Part shown: positions 16,427-25,769 of the stretch, piece by piece
Position numbering within the stretch: position 1 is the stretch's first letter
Layout of the letters: the number at the start of each line of letters is the position of its first letter
Assembly: GCF_039542905.1 (NCBI RefSeq)
Contig: NZ_BAABIS010000001.1
Span: 1,302,001 to 1,366,000 of the forward strand
Direction: 5' to 3'
From: Kitasatospora terrestris
GTDB lineage: Bacteria > Actinomycetota > Actinomycetes > Streptomycetales > Streptomycetaceae
Length of the DNA stretch: 64,000 bases
Made by a program: the position numbers and the translations under genes
Notes under the pieces: generated by a model
Seen by the model: the letters and a program-made list of their open reading frames with translations, nothing else
Told to the model about the DNA's origin: nothing
Database searches by the model: none

Positions 16427-17398
16427 GTGGGTTCGGAGGTGACGACCTCATCGGTTCCGGACGACGAGAAGGCGGCGTTCTGGAGTCGGGCGATGTCGCG
16501 GGCGCTGGTACCCGTGGAGGTGGTCCCGCGTGCCGCGCGACCTTTCGTGGGACACCTGACGTCGCATCGGCTCGGGTACGTCCGAATATCGACGCTGGAG
16601 GCGGATGCGGTGCGGGTCTCCCGCACGCCCGAGCTGATCGCACGGGCCCCGCAGGCCGAGCCGCAGGTGGGGGTCGGCCTGCAGGTGTCGGGGCGGGCCG
16701 TGCTCGAGCAGGGCGGGCGCCGGGCGGAGGTGCCGACGGGAGGGCTCGTCCTGTACGACACGACGCGGCCGTACTCCATCGACTACCCGGAGCGTTTCCG
16801 CACCCACCTGTTCCACCTGCCGGGCCGGCTTCTGGGTGTGCCGGAGCGCGAGCTGCGGCAGGTGGCGGGGACGGTCGTCTCCCCGGACGAGGGGTGCGGG
16901 TCCGTGCTGCTGCCTTTCCTCAGCACCATGGCCGCATCCGCCCACTCGTACTCGGCCCCGGTCGGTGACCGGCTGGCCGGCAGTGTCGCCGACCTGGTGA
17001 ACACGCTCGTCACGCAGCTGACGGCCGCGCGGACTGCCGACAGGCCGCGCACTGCGAACGACCACTTGGTGCGCCGGGTGCGGGAGCACATCGACCGTCA
17101 CCTGTGCGATACGGAACTGTCGCCCGAGACGATCGCGCGAGCCCACCACATCTCCGTGCGGTACCTGCACCGGCTCTTCGAGAGCGAGGGGGCCACAGTG
17201 CACCGGCTCATCCAGCAGCGCCGGCTGGATGAGTGCGCCCGGGAGTTGGGCCGTCGCGGCCGTACCGCGCCGGCCGTGTCGGCGGTCGCCCAACGGTGGG
17301 GCTTCGTCAATCCGGCACACTTCAGTCGGGCCTTTCGGGCCGCGTACGGGGTCTCGCCCCGCGAGTGGCGCGCGCTGCGGACCACGGACGTCGGCTGA
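16427..17398 (+). CDS. AraC family transcriptional regulator
   Basis: 323 residues from GTG 16427, preceded by GGAAGG. The N-terminal two thirds form an AraC-type sensing domain (about 15-185; FWSRAMSRALVPVEV at the start). The C-terminal DNA-binding region (about 210-315) carries two helix-turn-helix units, with the conserved YLHRLFESEGATVHRLI and FSRAFRAAYGVSPREWR segments. It is followed by a clear paralogue at 17815. The target genes are unknown; neither lies next to an obvious pathway. Confidence 0.93.
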   Translation: MGSEVTTSSVPDDEKAAFWSRAMSRALVPVEVVPRAARPFVGHLTSHRLGYVRISTLEADAVRVSRTPELIARAPQAEPQVGVGLQVSGRAVLEQGGRRAEVPTGGLVLYDTTRPYSIDYPERFRTHLFHLPGRLLGVPERELRQVAGTVVSPDEGCGSVLLPFLSTMAASAHSYSAPVGDRLAGSVADLVNTLVTQLTAARTADRPRTANDHLVRRVREHIDRHLCDTELSPETIARAHHISVRYLHRLFESEGATVHRLIQQRRLDECARELGRRGRTAPAVSAVAQRWGFVNPAHFSRAFRAAYGVSPREWRALRTTDVG

Positions 17399-17814
17399 CG
17401 ATCCGCAGACCGACGCCCGGAGTCCGTACACGGCCGGTTCGGCCACCGTCGGGACGTACGGTCGAGCAGCGTGTACGCGCAGGGGACGGTGCGCCGATCG
17501 GAGCGTCGTCCCCTGCCCGATCACGCCAGGATCCGGGAGTTCACCCCGGGGAACCGGTGCCGTAGTTCCATCCGCACGGTCACGAGGTCGGATCGGCAGC
17601 CCGTCCTGCCTCCGTTCCCGACGGGTGGTTCGTGTCGGCCCCGCGCGGCCGCTCCCGGTGAGGCAGGGCGTGGTGGACCTCGGCGGGTTGGGTGGGTTTC
17701 TTCCTGCGGTTCTTCCTGGTCCGGGGCGTCGCGGCGGGATGGGATGGATCACGGCGGAGCGGGGGAACCTGCTGCCCGCCCGATACCCGTACCCCGATAT
17801 GCCGAGGAGCGCTG
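17399..17814. other. intergenic region between AraC paralogues
   Basis: 416 bases. It contains no supported gene; the distal end has a GAGGAGC ribosome binding site for the gene at 17815. It may hold the promoter of the second regulator, but no boxes could be called. Confidence 0.5.
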
Positions 17815-18858
17815 ATGTCCCTCGTTCTCGACACTGCCCCGGTGCCGCCGGCCGACCGGGCCGAGTACTGGCACGAGGCGGTCTCCCACACCTTCATCCC
17901 GTTGGACGTGCGCCTGGTGGAGAGCCGGCCCGCCGTCGGCACCATCACCAGTCACCGATTGGGCGCGCTGCAGGTGTCGCTGGTCCAGGCCGGTCCGCAG
18001 CGGGTCGTCCGCACGGCGGGTCTGATCGCCCGGGGCGGGGAGGACCACCTCACGCTGGCTCTCCAGCACCGCGGCACCGCCAGGTTGGAGCAGGACGGCC
18101 ACCGGGTGCTGCTGCGTTCGGGCACCTTTGCGATCTCCGACGCCGGACAGCCGTTCGCGAAGGAACTGCCGGAGCCCTTCGCGTTCACGGCCTTCCACTG
18201 GCCGCGCTCCGCGGTGGGCGTGTCCGACGAGGACCTGCGGGTGCTCACCGCGACGGCCTTCGACGCCAACGCCGGCGGGGGCACGGCCGCACTGGTGGCC
18301 ACCTATCTGGAGCGACTCGCCCGCTCGGCCGGCTCGCTCGACCCGGGTGCGGCCGGCCGACTCGCCACCACGGCCCTGGACCTGCTCGCGGTGCTCGCCC
18401 ACGAGCGCGGTGGGCGGCCGGTCCCGGACGCGCCCGAGGCGGTGGGCGCCACGCTGGCGCGGGTCAAGGACCACATCCTGCGCCACCTGGGCGACCCGGA
18501 CCTGTCGCCGGAGCGGATCGCGGTGGCCCACCACGTGTCGGTGCGCTACCTGCACAAGATCTTCCAGTTCGAGGGCACGACGGTGGCCCGCTGGATCCAG
18601 CAGCAGAGGCTGGCCCTGTGCCGACGGGACCTGGCCCGTCCTTCGGGCGCACTGACCGTGGCTTCGGTCGCGGCCCGATGGGGCTTCGTGAGTGCCAGCC
18701 ACTTCAGCCGGGCGTTCCGGTCCGCCTACGGGGTCTCGCCCCGCGAGTGGCGAGCAGGTGCCGTGACGGGCCTCGCCGCGGACCCGGTCCGTCTGCGGCC
18801 TTCGGGTGGCACGAGCGGGCAGGCCGCCGCCTCGGCGGCGTACGGCATGGCCGTGTGA
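17815..18858 (+). CDS. AraC family transcriptional regulator, paralogue of the preceding one
   Basis: 347 residues from ATG 17815; the frame runs upstream without coding character. It has the same plan as its neighbour: a sensing domain (about 10-190; YWHEAVSHTFIPLDV), then an AraC DNA-binding domain (about 215-320) with YLHKIFQFEGTTVARWI and FSRAFRSAYGVSPREWR. A 30-residue Gly/Ala-rich tail is unique to this copy. The tandem arrangement suggests a local duplication followed by divergence of ligand specificity. Confidence 0.93.
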   Translation: MSLVLDTAPVPPADRAEYWHEAVSHTFIPLDVRLVESRPAVGTITSHRLGALQVSLVQAGPQRVVRTAGLIARGGEDHLTLALQHRGTARLEQDGHRVLLRSGTFAISDAGQPFAKELPEPFAFTAFHWPRSAVGVSDEDLRVLTATAFDANAGGGTAALVATYLERLARSAGSLDPGAAGRLATTALDLLAVLAHERGGRPVPDAPEAVGATLARVKDHILRHLGDPDLSPERIAVAHHVSVRYLHKIFQFEGTTVARWIQQQRLALCRRDLARPSGALTVASVAARWGFVSASHFSRAFRSAYGVSPREWRAGAVTGLAADPVRLRPSGGTSGQAAASAAYGMAV

Positions 18859-18886
18859 TCGCCAGCCCCGGCGGCAGGACCTCCCG

Positions 18887-21214
18887 TCAGTCGAAAACGG
18901 TCGGCGGCGACAACCGTCCGGCCTCAAGGTCCTCGATACCGGCCCGGGCCTGTTCCACCAGGTCCCCGGGGATGCGGTCCTCGAGCGCGAGGACCGCCCG
19001 GTACTCGCAGGCGGCCTCCTGACTCTCCTGGAGATGGGCGAGCGCATGGGCGAGGTGGAGATGGACCTTGGCCCCCACCCGGTGGTAGCCGCGGGCGTCG
19101 AGTTGGCCGCGGAGCGGGCGGAGGGCGTCGACCGCCTCGTTCCAGTGCCCGAGGTTCAGGTGGACCAACGACACGTGGTACGTCGCGATCAGCGTGGTGA
19201 GGCCCCGCACGCTCTCCGGTATGCGTTCGGCGAAACGGGGATCGGCCAGCACGTCCATGACCTCCCGGTGGGTTGCGATGGCTTCGTCGATGCGGCCGGC
19301 CCTGTGCAGCAGCCGGATGCTCACGTTGCAGGCCGGGAGGTAGCGGTTGATCTCGTCCGCCGCGATGAAGAGGTCCATGGCCCGGCGGCAGTGGTCGGCA
19401 GCCGACGAGGCGTCACCGACGGCGTCCCGCAGCACACTGATCCGCAGGTGGGCCCGGGCCTGTTGGACCTGGTCCCCGCAGGCCCGGGCGAGGTCGAGCG
19501 CGGCCGCGGCGACGGCGTCCGCGTCCGCGTGATCGCCCTCGCACACCCAGTGGGCCCAGGAGAGGTCGTTCAGATGCCCGGCCTCCATCGCGGGCTCGCC
19601 GAGGGCCGCTGCGGCCCGGGCGGCCGTCTCGAACACCTCGGTCCAGTGGCCGGCGGAGACCCAGTTGTCGGACACCAGCCCCATGGCCCGGCCGACCTCG
19701 TTGACCGCGCCGTGTTCGCCGAGTCGGGCGGCCTCGCGGAACGCGGCCAGCCAGTTGGCGTACTCCGCCTTGAGCCAGCCCATGGCCTGCCCGGGGTTCT
19801 CCAGCGCGACCAGCCGCTCAGGGTCCGGCGGCGGCGCACCGTACTCCGGTTCGTGCCACCGCCCGGCGGTGACGGCGGTGTCCAGCAGCCAGGCGCGCAG
19901 CCGGGAGCGGGAGACCTCCGGTTCCGTCCCCCCGTCCTCCTGACGCAGCTGCGCCCTGGCGTACAGGCGCAACAGATCGTGGAACCGGTAGCGGTCGTCC
20001 TGATGAGTCGTCAGGAGACCTGCTTCCAGGAGCTCCTCCAGCAGGTCCTCCGCGTCGTACAGGGGTACGCGGGCGAGGACGGCCGCCAACGGGAGGCTGA
20101 AGTCCGGCGCCGGGACGAGTGACAGCAGCCTGAACATCCGGGCGGCGCCCGGGGCGAGGCGCGAGTACGACAGCGAGAACGCGGAGTTGACGCGCAGGTC
20201 ACCCGCGCTGAGCGAGTCCAGTCGGCGGTCCTCGTCGGTGAGGCGGGTGGCCAGCCGTTGCAGGCTCCAGTTCGTGCGGGTGGCGGCCCAGTTCGCGGCG
20301 ACCCGCACGGCGAGCGGGAGGTGGCCGCACAGTTCGGCGATCGTCCGGGCCGCGTCGGGTTCTGCGTCCACCCGGCCCGCACCGACGACCGCGCGCAGCA
20401 GCGAACCGGACTCCAGCGGGTCAAGCGCGGGCAGATCCACGCGCTGCACCCCCTCCAGCCCGGCCATGGTGTGGCGACTCGTCACCACGACCAGGAGCCG
20501 GCCTTCGCGTGGCAGCAGGGGTCTGACCTGGGCCTCGCGGCCGGCATTGTCCAGGATCAGGACGCCGTGGAGCTTGCCCGCGGCCTCCTGGTAGCGCGCG
20601 AGGCGGTCTTCGGGGCTCAGTTGCACCAGGTCCAGGTCGCCCGCACCCCACGCGCCCAGCAGTCGCATCACCGCCTCCTGCGGCGACAGCGGCCGGTCGC
20701 CCAGGCCCTGCATGTCCAGCAGGAACGCCCCGTCCGTCAGCTCCGGCGCGAGCTGTTCGGCCAATTGGACGGCCAGCGAGGTCTTGCCGCTGCCCGGCGC
20801 GCCGAACACCACCGCAACCGGCGGGGACGCGGCTCCTCCGTCCGGCCCGCCGGGCGGAGGCCGGTGCGCGAGGCCCCGCAGCGCGGCGAGCTCCGCCCGC
20901 CGCCCGACGAAGTCCCGGACGCCTCTGGGCAGCGCGCAGGGCGGCGCCGCGGCGGCAGTCGGCGGCCTGCTGCCCGCACGGCCGGCCCGGGCGACCGCCA
21001 GCAGTTCGGCATGCGCGGCCTCATCCAGCGCGAGGCCCTGTGCGATCGCGGTGACGGTTCCGCGCTGTGGGCGCAGGCTCCGCCCCCGCTCCATGTCACC
21101 GATCGCACGTCCGGACACGCCCGAGGCCTCCGCCAGCTCCTCGATCGTCAGGCCACGAGCCTGTCGCAGCTCCCGCAGCATCCGACCGAACCGCGTCCCG
21201 CTCGCGTCGCCCAT
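18887..21214 (-). CDS. XRE / NB-ARC / TPR regulator
   Basis: 775 residues. An N-terminal XRE helix-turn-helix (about 8-65; RQARGLTIEELAEASGVSG) is followed by an NB-ARC ATPase with Walker A GAPGSGKTSLAV at about 138 and a DNAGREAQV/LLVVVTSRH sensor region near 225-250. TPR-like repeats fill about residues 480-775. This is the STAND architecture of AfsR-like Streptomyces regulators, without a SARP domain. It converges with the second AraC gene, ending 28 bases from it. The ligand and targets are unknown. Confidence 0.92.
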   Translation of the reverse strand: MGDASGTRFGRMLRELRQARGLTIEELAEASGVSGRAIGDMERGRSLRPQRGTVTAIAQGLALDEAAHAELLAVARAGRAGSRPPTAAAAPPCALPRGVRDFVGRRAELAALRGLAHRPPPGGPDGGAASPPVAVVFGAPGSGKTSLAVQLAEQLAPELTDGAFLLDMQGLGDRPLSPQEAVMRLLGAWGAGDLDLVQLSPEDRLARYQEAAGKLHGVLILDNAGREAQVRPLLPREGRLLVVVTSRHTMAGLEGVQRVDLPALDPLESGSLLRAVVGAGRVDAEPDAARTIAELCGHLPLAVRVAANWAATRTNWSLQRLATRLTDEDRRLDSLSAGDLRVNSAFSLSYSRLAPGAARMFRLLSLVPAPDFSLPLAAVLARVPLYDAEDLLEELLEAGLLTTHQDDRYRFHDLLRLYARAQLRQEDGGTEPEVSRSRLRAWLLDTAVTAGRWHEPEYGAPPPDPERLVALENPGQAMGWLKAEYANWLAAFREAARLGEHGAVNEVGRAMGLVSDNWVSAGHWTEVFETAARAAAALGEPAMEAGHLNDLSWAHWVCEGDHADADAVAAAALDLARACGDQVQQARAHLRISVLRDAVGDASSAADHCRRAMDLFIAADEINRYLPACNVSIRLLHRAGRIDEAIATHREVMDVLADPRFAERIPESVRGLTTLIATYHVSLVHLNLGHWNEAVDALRPLRGQLDARGYHRVGAKVHLHLAHALAHLQESQEAACEYRAVLALEDRIPGDLVEQARAGIEDLEAGRLSPPTVFD

Positions 21215-21538
21215 CCCGTTCCCGTCCGTCCGACCTGTCCTTTCGGCTCCTTCATATCGTCACAGAGAGTAAAAGTGCTAATTTCCGCCGATTCCTCGCC
21301 AACTGTGGGAAAGGTCGCGAGTTCGATCGGCCGCGGGGGTCGAGCATGTCCCAGGCCCTGTGCCGGCCAGGGCCTGTCAGGTTCGCCGGCCCGGAACCAG
21401 TCTCGACGAACCTTCATTTCGAAGCGGGGTCACTTGCCTCGATCGCTCAAGCCCTGCCTCAACAGCCGGTTCACCGTCGGATCCAGTCAGGTTCTCCGTT
21501 GGGCCGAGCCCGTCAAGGAATCGCGGCCGGAGCCAGGG
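21215..21538. other. upstream region of the NB-ARC gene
   Basis: 324 bases with no supported gene. The part next to 21214 is relatively AT-rich for this genome, with several short A/T runs, and probably holds the promoter of the reverse-strand regulator. Confidence 0.4.
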
Positions 21539-21922
21539 TCAGGGAGCGCCGTCAGGGATCCGGCGGCTCAACCTCAGCCACTCCTCGGTCTCCCGCAGCG
21601 TGACCACACCCACCCACGAGACATCGGCCGGGTCATCCCACGTACCTGGATCGGCCAGGACCTCGCCAAGGTCTCCCCGAGCAATCGCAGCCCCCAATTG
21701 AAGGCCCCGGTCACCGTTCGGAGCCGTCCACGACTCGAACCGACACACCTCGGCCCAGCCACGATCCACCAGGCCCAGTACGACCTCGGACAGAACCTCG
21801 TCATCGCGCTCGCTGCAGGCATACGCCAGGACACCCCACGCCTCGAAGTGCCGAACAGCGTCCACAACGAAACCGGCGCCGGCTCCCACCGCCTCGCCAC
21901 CCCCGGAGCCACACGAACCCAC
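21539..21922 (-). CDS. hypothetical protein
   Basis: 127 residues if it starts at GTG 21922; a later GTG would remove the Gly-rich first residues. The remainder is acidic with regularly spaced Trp (HFEAWGVLAY, GWAEVCRFESW, GTWDDPADVSW), so a small folded domain is plausible. No family recognised, no signal peptide. It may be a remnant of a longer gene. Confidence 0.45.
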   Translation of the reverse strand: MGSCGSGGGEAVGAGAGFVVDAVRHFEAWGVLAYACSERDDEVLSEVVLGLVDRGWAEVCRFESWTAPNGDRGLQLGAAIARGDLGEVLADPGTWDDPADVSWVGVVTLRETEEWLRLSRRIPDGAP

Positions 21923-22098
21923 GCATTTTCAGAGCTCGCGAACGCACCGCGGAATTCGGCGACACCGGTCCGGTGGCGGGTGCGGTGAGGGGTGCGCGGA
22001 GCGGCGCGAGGCCGTGCGCCGTCGGGAAAGGCCTCCTGCCTGCGCGTTCCTAGCCTGATAACCACCGCGCAGAGCAACGAGACCCTGAGGTGATCACC

Positions 22099-23073
22099 AT
22101 GTCCGCACAGAACGCCGCCGGCACCGGACCGACGCTGGAGCCCGAGGCCCGGGCCTTCGCCGAGGCCACCGCGAACCCGCCCTACCTGTTCGACCTCGGC
22201 CCGGCCAAGGGCCGCCAGGCGGTCGACGACGTGCAGTCCGGCGAAATCGCGAAGCCGGGGATCGACGAGGAGTGGATCGAGGTGCCGGACGGCCCGACCG
22301 GCGCGGTCCGCGCCCGCATCGTGCGCCCGGCCGGGGCCACCGGTCCGCTCCCCGTCGTCCTCTACATCCACGGCGCGGGCTGGGTGTTCGGCAACGCCCG
22401 CACCCATGACCGATTGGTCCGCGAGCTGGCCGTCGGCGCGCACGCCGCGGTCGTCTTCCCGGAGTACGACCTGTCGCCCGAGGCGCGCTACCCGATCGCC
22501 ATCGAACAGAACTACGCCGTCGCCCGCTGGGTCGTGACCGACGGACACGCCAAGGGCCTGGACGCGTCCCGCTTCGCCGTCGCCGGCGACTCCGTGGGCG
22601 GCAACATGAGCGCGGCGCTCACGCTCATGGCCAAGGAGCGCGGCGACGTCGAGCTGGTCCAGCAGGTGCTGTTCTACCCGGTGACCGACGCCGCCTTCGA
22701 CACCGACTCCTACCACCGGTACGCGACCGGCTACTTCTTGCGCCGCGACGCCATGCAGTGGTTCTGGGACCAGTACACCACCGACCCCGACCAGCGTGCC
22801 GAGATCACCGCCTCGCCGCTGCGCGCCACCGTCGAGCAGCTCCAGGGGCTGCCGCCGGCGCTGGTCATCACCGGTGAGGCCGACGTGCTGCGCGACGAGG
22901 GGGAGGCCTATGCGGTGAAGCTGCGCCAGGCAGGCGTCGCCGTCACCGCCGTTCGTTTCCTCGGCACGATCCACGACTTCGTGATGCTCGACGCGCTGCG
23001 CTCCTCGAAGTCCGCGCAGGGCGCCATCACCCTCGCGGTCCAGACGCTGCGTCAGGCTCTGCACCGGGACTGA
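22099..23073 (+). CDS. alpha/beta hydrolase, hormone-sensitive-lipase type esterase
   Basis: 324 residues. Family motifs: the oxyanion-hole YIHGAGWVFG at about 88-97, the nucleophile elbow GDSVGG at about 166-171, an acid residue in EADVLRDEG (about 265) and a His in TIHDF (about 296). These define the HSL/family IV esterases that hydrolyse short-chain esters in the cytoplasm. ATG 22099 has GAGG at the right distance; an in-frame GTG at 22090 overlaps that site. A single-gene unit. Confidence 0.92.
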   Translation: MSAQNAAGTGPTLEPEARAFAEATANPPYLFDLGPAKGRQAVDDVQSGEIAKPGIDEEWIEVPDGPTGAVRARIVRPAGATGPLPVVLYIHGAGWVFGNARTHDRLVRELAVGAHAAVVFPEYDLSPEARYPIAIEQNYAVARWVVTDGHAKGLDASRFAVAGDSVGGNMSAALTLMAKERGDVELVQQVLFYPVTDAAFDTDSYHRYATGYFLRRDAMQWFWDQYTTDPDQRAEITASPLRATVEQLQGLPPALVITGEADVLRDEGEAYAVKLRQAGVAVTAVRFLGTIHDFVMLDALRSSKSAQGAITLAVQTLRQALHRD

Positions 23074-23162
23074 CCGCCCGTCACCGCCTCTGCACGCCCC
23101 GGGCGGGGTCGCCGGCCTGCTCCGCGCCGCCGCCGCTCCGCCACCGACTGAACAGGAGGACC

Positions 23163-23717
23163 ATGAGCAGCCAACCGCGCCTGCATCAGCACAGCCCCGA
23201 GATCCACCCGTTCGGCACCGTCACCCAGCTGCCGATCGCCCTGTCCCACGACGCCCGGCAGTACTCCTGCCAGCGGCTCAACCGCGTCCTCGCGGACACT
23301 CAGTTCCTGTACAGCCTGTACAAGAAGCACCACTGGGGGGTGCACGGCCCGACCTCCTACCAACTGCACCTCCTGTTCGACAAGCACGCCCAGGAGCAGC
23401 TGAACCTGGTCGACGCCCTCGCCGAGCGGGTGCAGAGCCTGGGCGGCGTTGCCGTGGGCGACCCCCGCCACGCCGCCGAGATCACCGGCGTACCGCGTCC
23501 GCCGGACGGGGTCGAGGACGTGCCGGCGATGCTTTCGAGGCTGCTCGACGCCCACGAGAGCATCCTGGCCGAGGCCCGCGACGCGGCCGCCCGTACCGCG
23601 CAGTCGGGCGACGACGGCACTCAGGACCTGCTGGTCTCCCAGGTCGTCCGCACCGGCGAGGCACAGGTCTGGTTCCTCGCCGAGCACCTCGTGGCCACCC
23701 GCCCGACCGGGGCGTGA
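23163..23717 (+). CDS. Dps family ferritin-like DNA-binding protein
   Basis: 184 residues, close to the usual length for Streptomyces Dps proteins. The ferroxidase signature is visible: KKHHWGVHGP and then LHLLFDKHAQEQLNLVD, which supply the His, Asp and Glu ligands at the dodecamer interface. The N-terminal 30 residues form an extended tail. Dps proteins sequester iron and protect DNA during stress and sporulation. An AGGAGG site precedes the start, and a strong hairpin follows the stop. Confidence 0.93.
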   Translation: MSSQPRLHQHSPEIHPFGTVTQLPIALSHDARQYSCQRLNRVLADTQFLYSLYKKHHWGVHGPTSYQLHLLFDKHAQEQLNLVDALAERVQSLGGVAVGDPRHAAEITGVPRPPDGVEDVPAMLSRLLDAHESILAEARDAAARTAQSGDDGTQDLLVSQVVRTGEAQVWFLAEHLVATRPTGA

Positions 23718-23722
23718 CCGAC

Positions 23723-23752
23723 GGGCGGGGCCGTCCGCCGACGGCCCCGCCC
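23723..23752 (+). terminator. strong hairpin after the Dps gene
   Basis: A perfect 13-base inverted repeat (GGGCGGGGCCGTC / GACGGCCCCGCCC) with a 4-base loop begins six bases after the Dps stop codon. Confidence 0.88.
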
Positions 23753-23836
23753 CGAGGCGCTCCCCCGCGCGGTCACCGAGGCCGCGAAGGCGACCCGCTC
23801 GACCGCCGCACCACCCGTCACCGTTTTGGAGGTACC

Positions 23837-24298
23837 GTGCCTGGACGCCACCGGATGCACGACCAGGGCCCCACCGAGGGCGCGGGCTCCACCGAGCTCC
23901 CGCTGGAAGCACACCTTGTCGTAGGGGAAGACCAGTTCATCAATCTGCCGGTGCGGTTCGCGTACCGTCGCGCGGCGCCCTTCGCGGTGGTGCTGGAATT
24001 CCCCGACTCGGGCGAGGCAGTCGGGGCCTGGGAGTTCTCCCGCGACCTGCTGTGGGAGGGCCTGCACGAGCCGGCTGGTCTGGGAGACGTGCGGATCTTT
24101 CCGCCGTGTCACTGCCAGGCCCGCCGACGGCTGCGGATCATGCTCGTGGGGCGCGAGGGCACGGCGCTGCTCGAGGTTTCCGCCGAGCCGCTGCGCAGTT
24201 GGCTTCGCGAGGAGAGTTTCGCCCTCGTGCCCCGCGGCGCCGAGTCCGGACTCATCGACTGGGATGCGGAGCTGGGCCGCTTGGTCGGTGACCGCTGA
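23837..24298 (+). CDS. SsgA-like sporulation/cell-division protein
   Basis: 153 residues from GTG 23837, which has a TGGAGGT site; the frame extends upstream through the Dps terminator and is non-coding there. SsgA-like features: LVVGEDQFINLPVRFAYR, then PFAVVLEF and WEFSRDLLWEGL, and a RSWLREESFALVPRGAES segment near the C-terminus. SALPs occur only in morphologically complex actinomycetes and guide septation and spore-wall assembly. It is slightly longer than the usual 130-145 residues owing to an N-terminal tail. Confidence 0.92.
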   Translation: MPGRHRMHDQGPTEGAGSTELPLEAHLVVGEDQFINLPVRFAYRRAAPFAVVLEFPDSGEAVGAWEFSRDLLWEGLHEPAGLGDVRIFPPCHCQARRRLRIMLVGREGTALLEVSAEPLRSWLREESFALVPRGAESGLIDWDAELGRLVGDR

Positions 24299-24439
24299 GA
24301 CCGCATGTTCCCGGCGGAACCGCGCCCGGACACCGCCCCGGCCGATCGCGCCCCGGATGTCCTGCAATCCTCTCGCCCCGCGGTGGACCCGTCACACGTC
24401 AGAGCCCTGCAAGGACACCAGGGCGCGGCGGTGCGCCCT

Positions 24440-24538
24440 GGTGATCGGGGCAGGCAGGGCAGCAAGCATCGCTTGAGCACCGACGCGGACGGTGTCCCGC
24501 TCGCCTGCACGTTGACCGGCGGCAACCGAAACGACGGC
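24440..24538 (+). pseudogene. IS5 family transposase fragment
   Basis: About 33 codons are left: DRGRQGSKHRLSTDADGVPL followed by TLTGGNRND, which closely match the start of the catalytic region of IS5-type DDE transposases (G(R)xGSKHH...TLTGGNRND). The sequence loses homology on both sides, so this is a relic without terminal repeats. It lies downstream of the SsgA-like gene in a region with other broken genes. Confidence 0.75.
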
Positions 24539-24540
24539 CT

Positions 24541-24828
24541 GCGGGGTGCCGCGGCTGAACCAAGTGTGTTCGGCATCCCAGCGGCAGGTCGACGTGGTCG
24601 GCGAGTCCGCCGAGCCGGCCGCAGATGCGCGGGCAGTGTGCAAGGACGGCCGGCCGTCTGCCTGGCCGTCCTCGATGGCAGCGCAGGCCAGGATGCAGCT
24701 GAGTCCCGGGCAGCCGAGCACGGGGTCGGTCCCGCTGTGGATGGACGCGGTCTCGCTGTCGTCGTGGTGGTGATCGTGCGAAGCAGCGAGTGCGCCGTCC
24801 TCCGTGATCGCGAACCGCGACACGTGGT
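24541..24828 (-). pseudogene. truncated His-rich ORF, unknown
   Basis: A reverse frame reading FAITEDGALAASHDHHHDDS and then a Cys-containing stretch (LGCPGLSCILACAAIED) has almost exclusively G/C in third codon positions. It can begin at a GTG near 24828. Downstream it runs antisense into the IS5 fragment, so its 3' end was probably lost there. The His/Asp cluster could bind metal, but no family was recognised and the open frame may be chance in such GC-rich DNA. Confidence 0.3.
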
Positions 24829-24902
24829 CGGGTGTCGGCCGCGACTGTCCCCGTCGTCGCCTTCGCGTGGCGGGCCGCCGGCGGCCCGCCACTGAACGCG
24901 GT

Positions 24903-25639
24903 TCACCGTTCGACGGGCGGGTGTCGAGCGGCCTGCCGGTTCCGGTCGTCCTGGCCGCCCTCGCGGTAGCCGAGCCCGACGGTTCCGACCAGGACAGCGC
25001 TGGCCAGCAGTGCCCAACCCAGGTGGCCGTGGACCACCAGTGCGGCGCCCGGTGCGGCACCGGCCAGCATCGCCAGGACCGCGCCGAGCCGACGCGCCGA
25101 CCGGGGGTTGTCACCGCCGGCGAGCGAGGAGTCCGCCGCGATGCCGGTCAGGGTGAGCGTCAGGACCGTGGTCGTCAGATCCGGGACCCCGAGCTTGCGG
25201 ACGGTGCCGTTGCGCAGGCCCATGGCCGGCGCCAGCAAGGCGATCAGCGTGGTCGCGGCGGCCGTCGCGTTCGCCCGCCCCGTTCGGCGCACGCGAACGC
25301 GACCGCCGCCGCCACCGCCTGCAACGCCGTTTCCGCCAGCAGTGCAGTGCGCAGCCACGGCCCCCGGCTGCCGGAGCCGTGCCTGGCCGCGAGCCGCCCG
25401 GCCGGCACGGAACCCGTCAGGAAGGCCGCCGGCGAGGTGAGCGAGCCGGTGATCGAGAAGCCGTCCGTGCCCACCAGGGCGAAGCCGATCACGACCACGT
25501 TCCCGGTCATGTTCGCGGTGAAGACGTGGCCGAGTCCGAGGTAGCTGATCGCATCGATCAGGCCGCTCGCGGCGGTCAGCGCGAACAGGGCCACTGCGAG
25601 CGGGTGGCGGTTGTGGACCTGCGCGGCGGGCACGGGCAT
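24903..25639 (-). pseudogene. DUF1275 (YoaK-like) membrane protein, frameshifted
   Basis: Two overlapping reverse frames together make one DUF1275 protein. The N-terminal part starts at ATG 25639 and contains GLIDAISYLGLGHVFTANMT and helices typical of the family. Near 25280, in a run of G and C, homology moves to another frame, which continues LIALLAPAMGLRNGTVRKLG and LTTTVLTLTLTGIAADS up to a stop at 24903. One indel restores a protein of about 245 residues. Either the gene is inactivated or the sequence has an error there. The function of the family is unknown; it has six or seven transmembrane helices. Confidence 0.8.
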
Positions 25640-25769
25640 GGGGGACGCCGGGGGGAGGTCACGGGGGTGTCCTTTCACGGCTCGCGCCGGGCCACACAGT
25701 GCGCCGCCGGGCCTGGCAAGAACCCTGCGGCGCACTGAGGTTGATGAGGTCGACGGAACAGCGGGCGGT

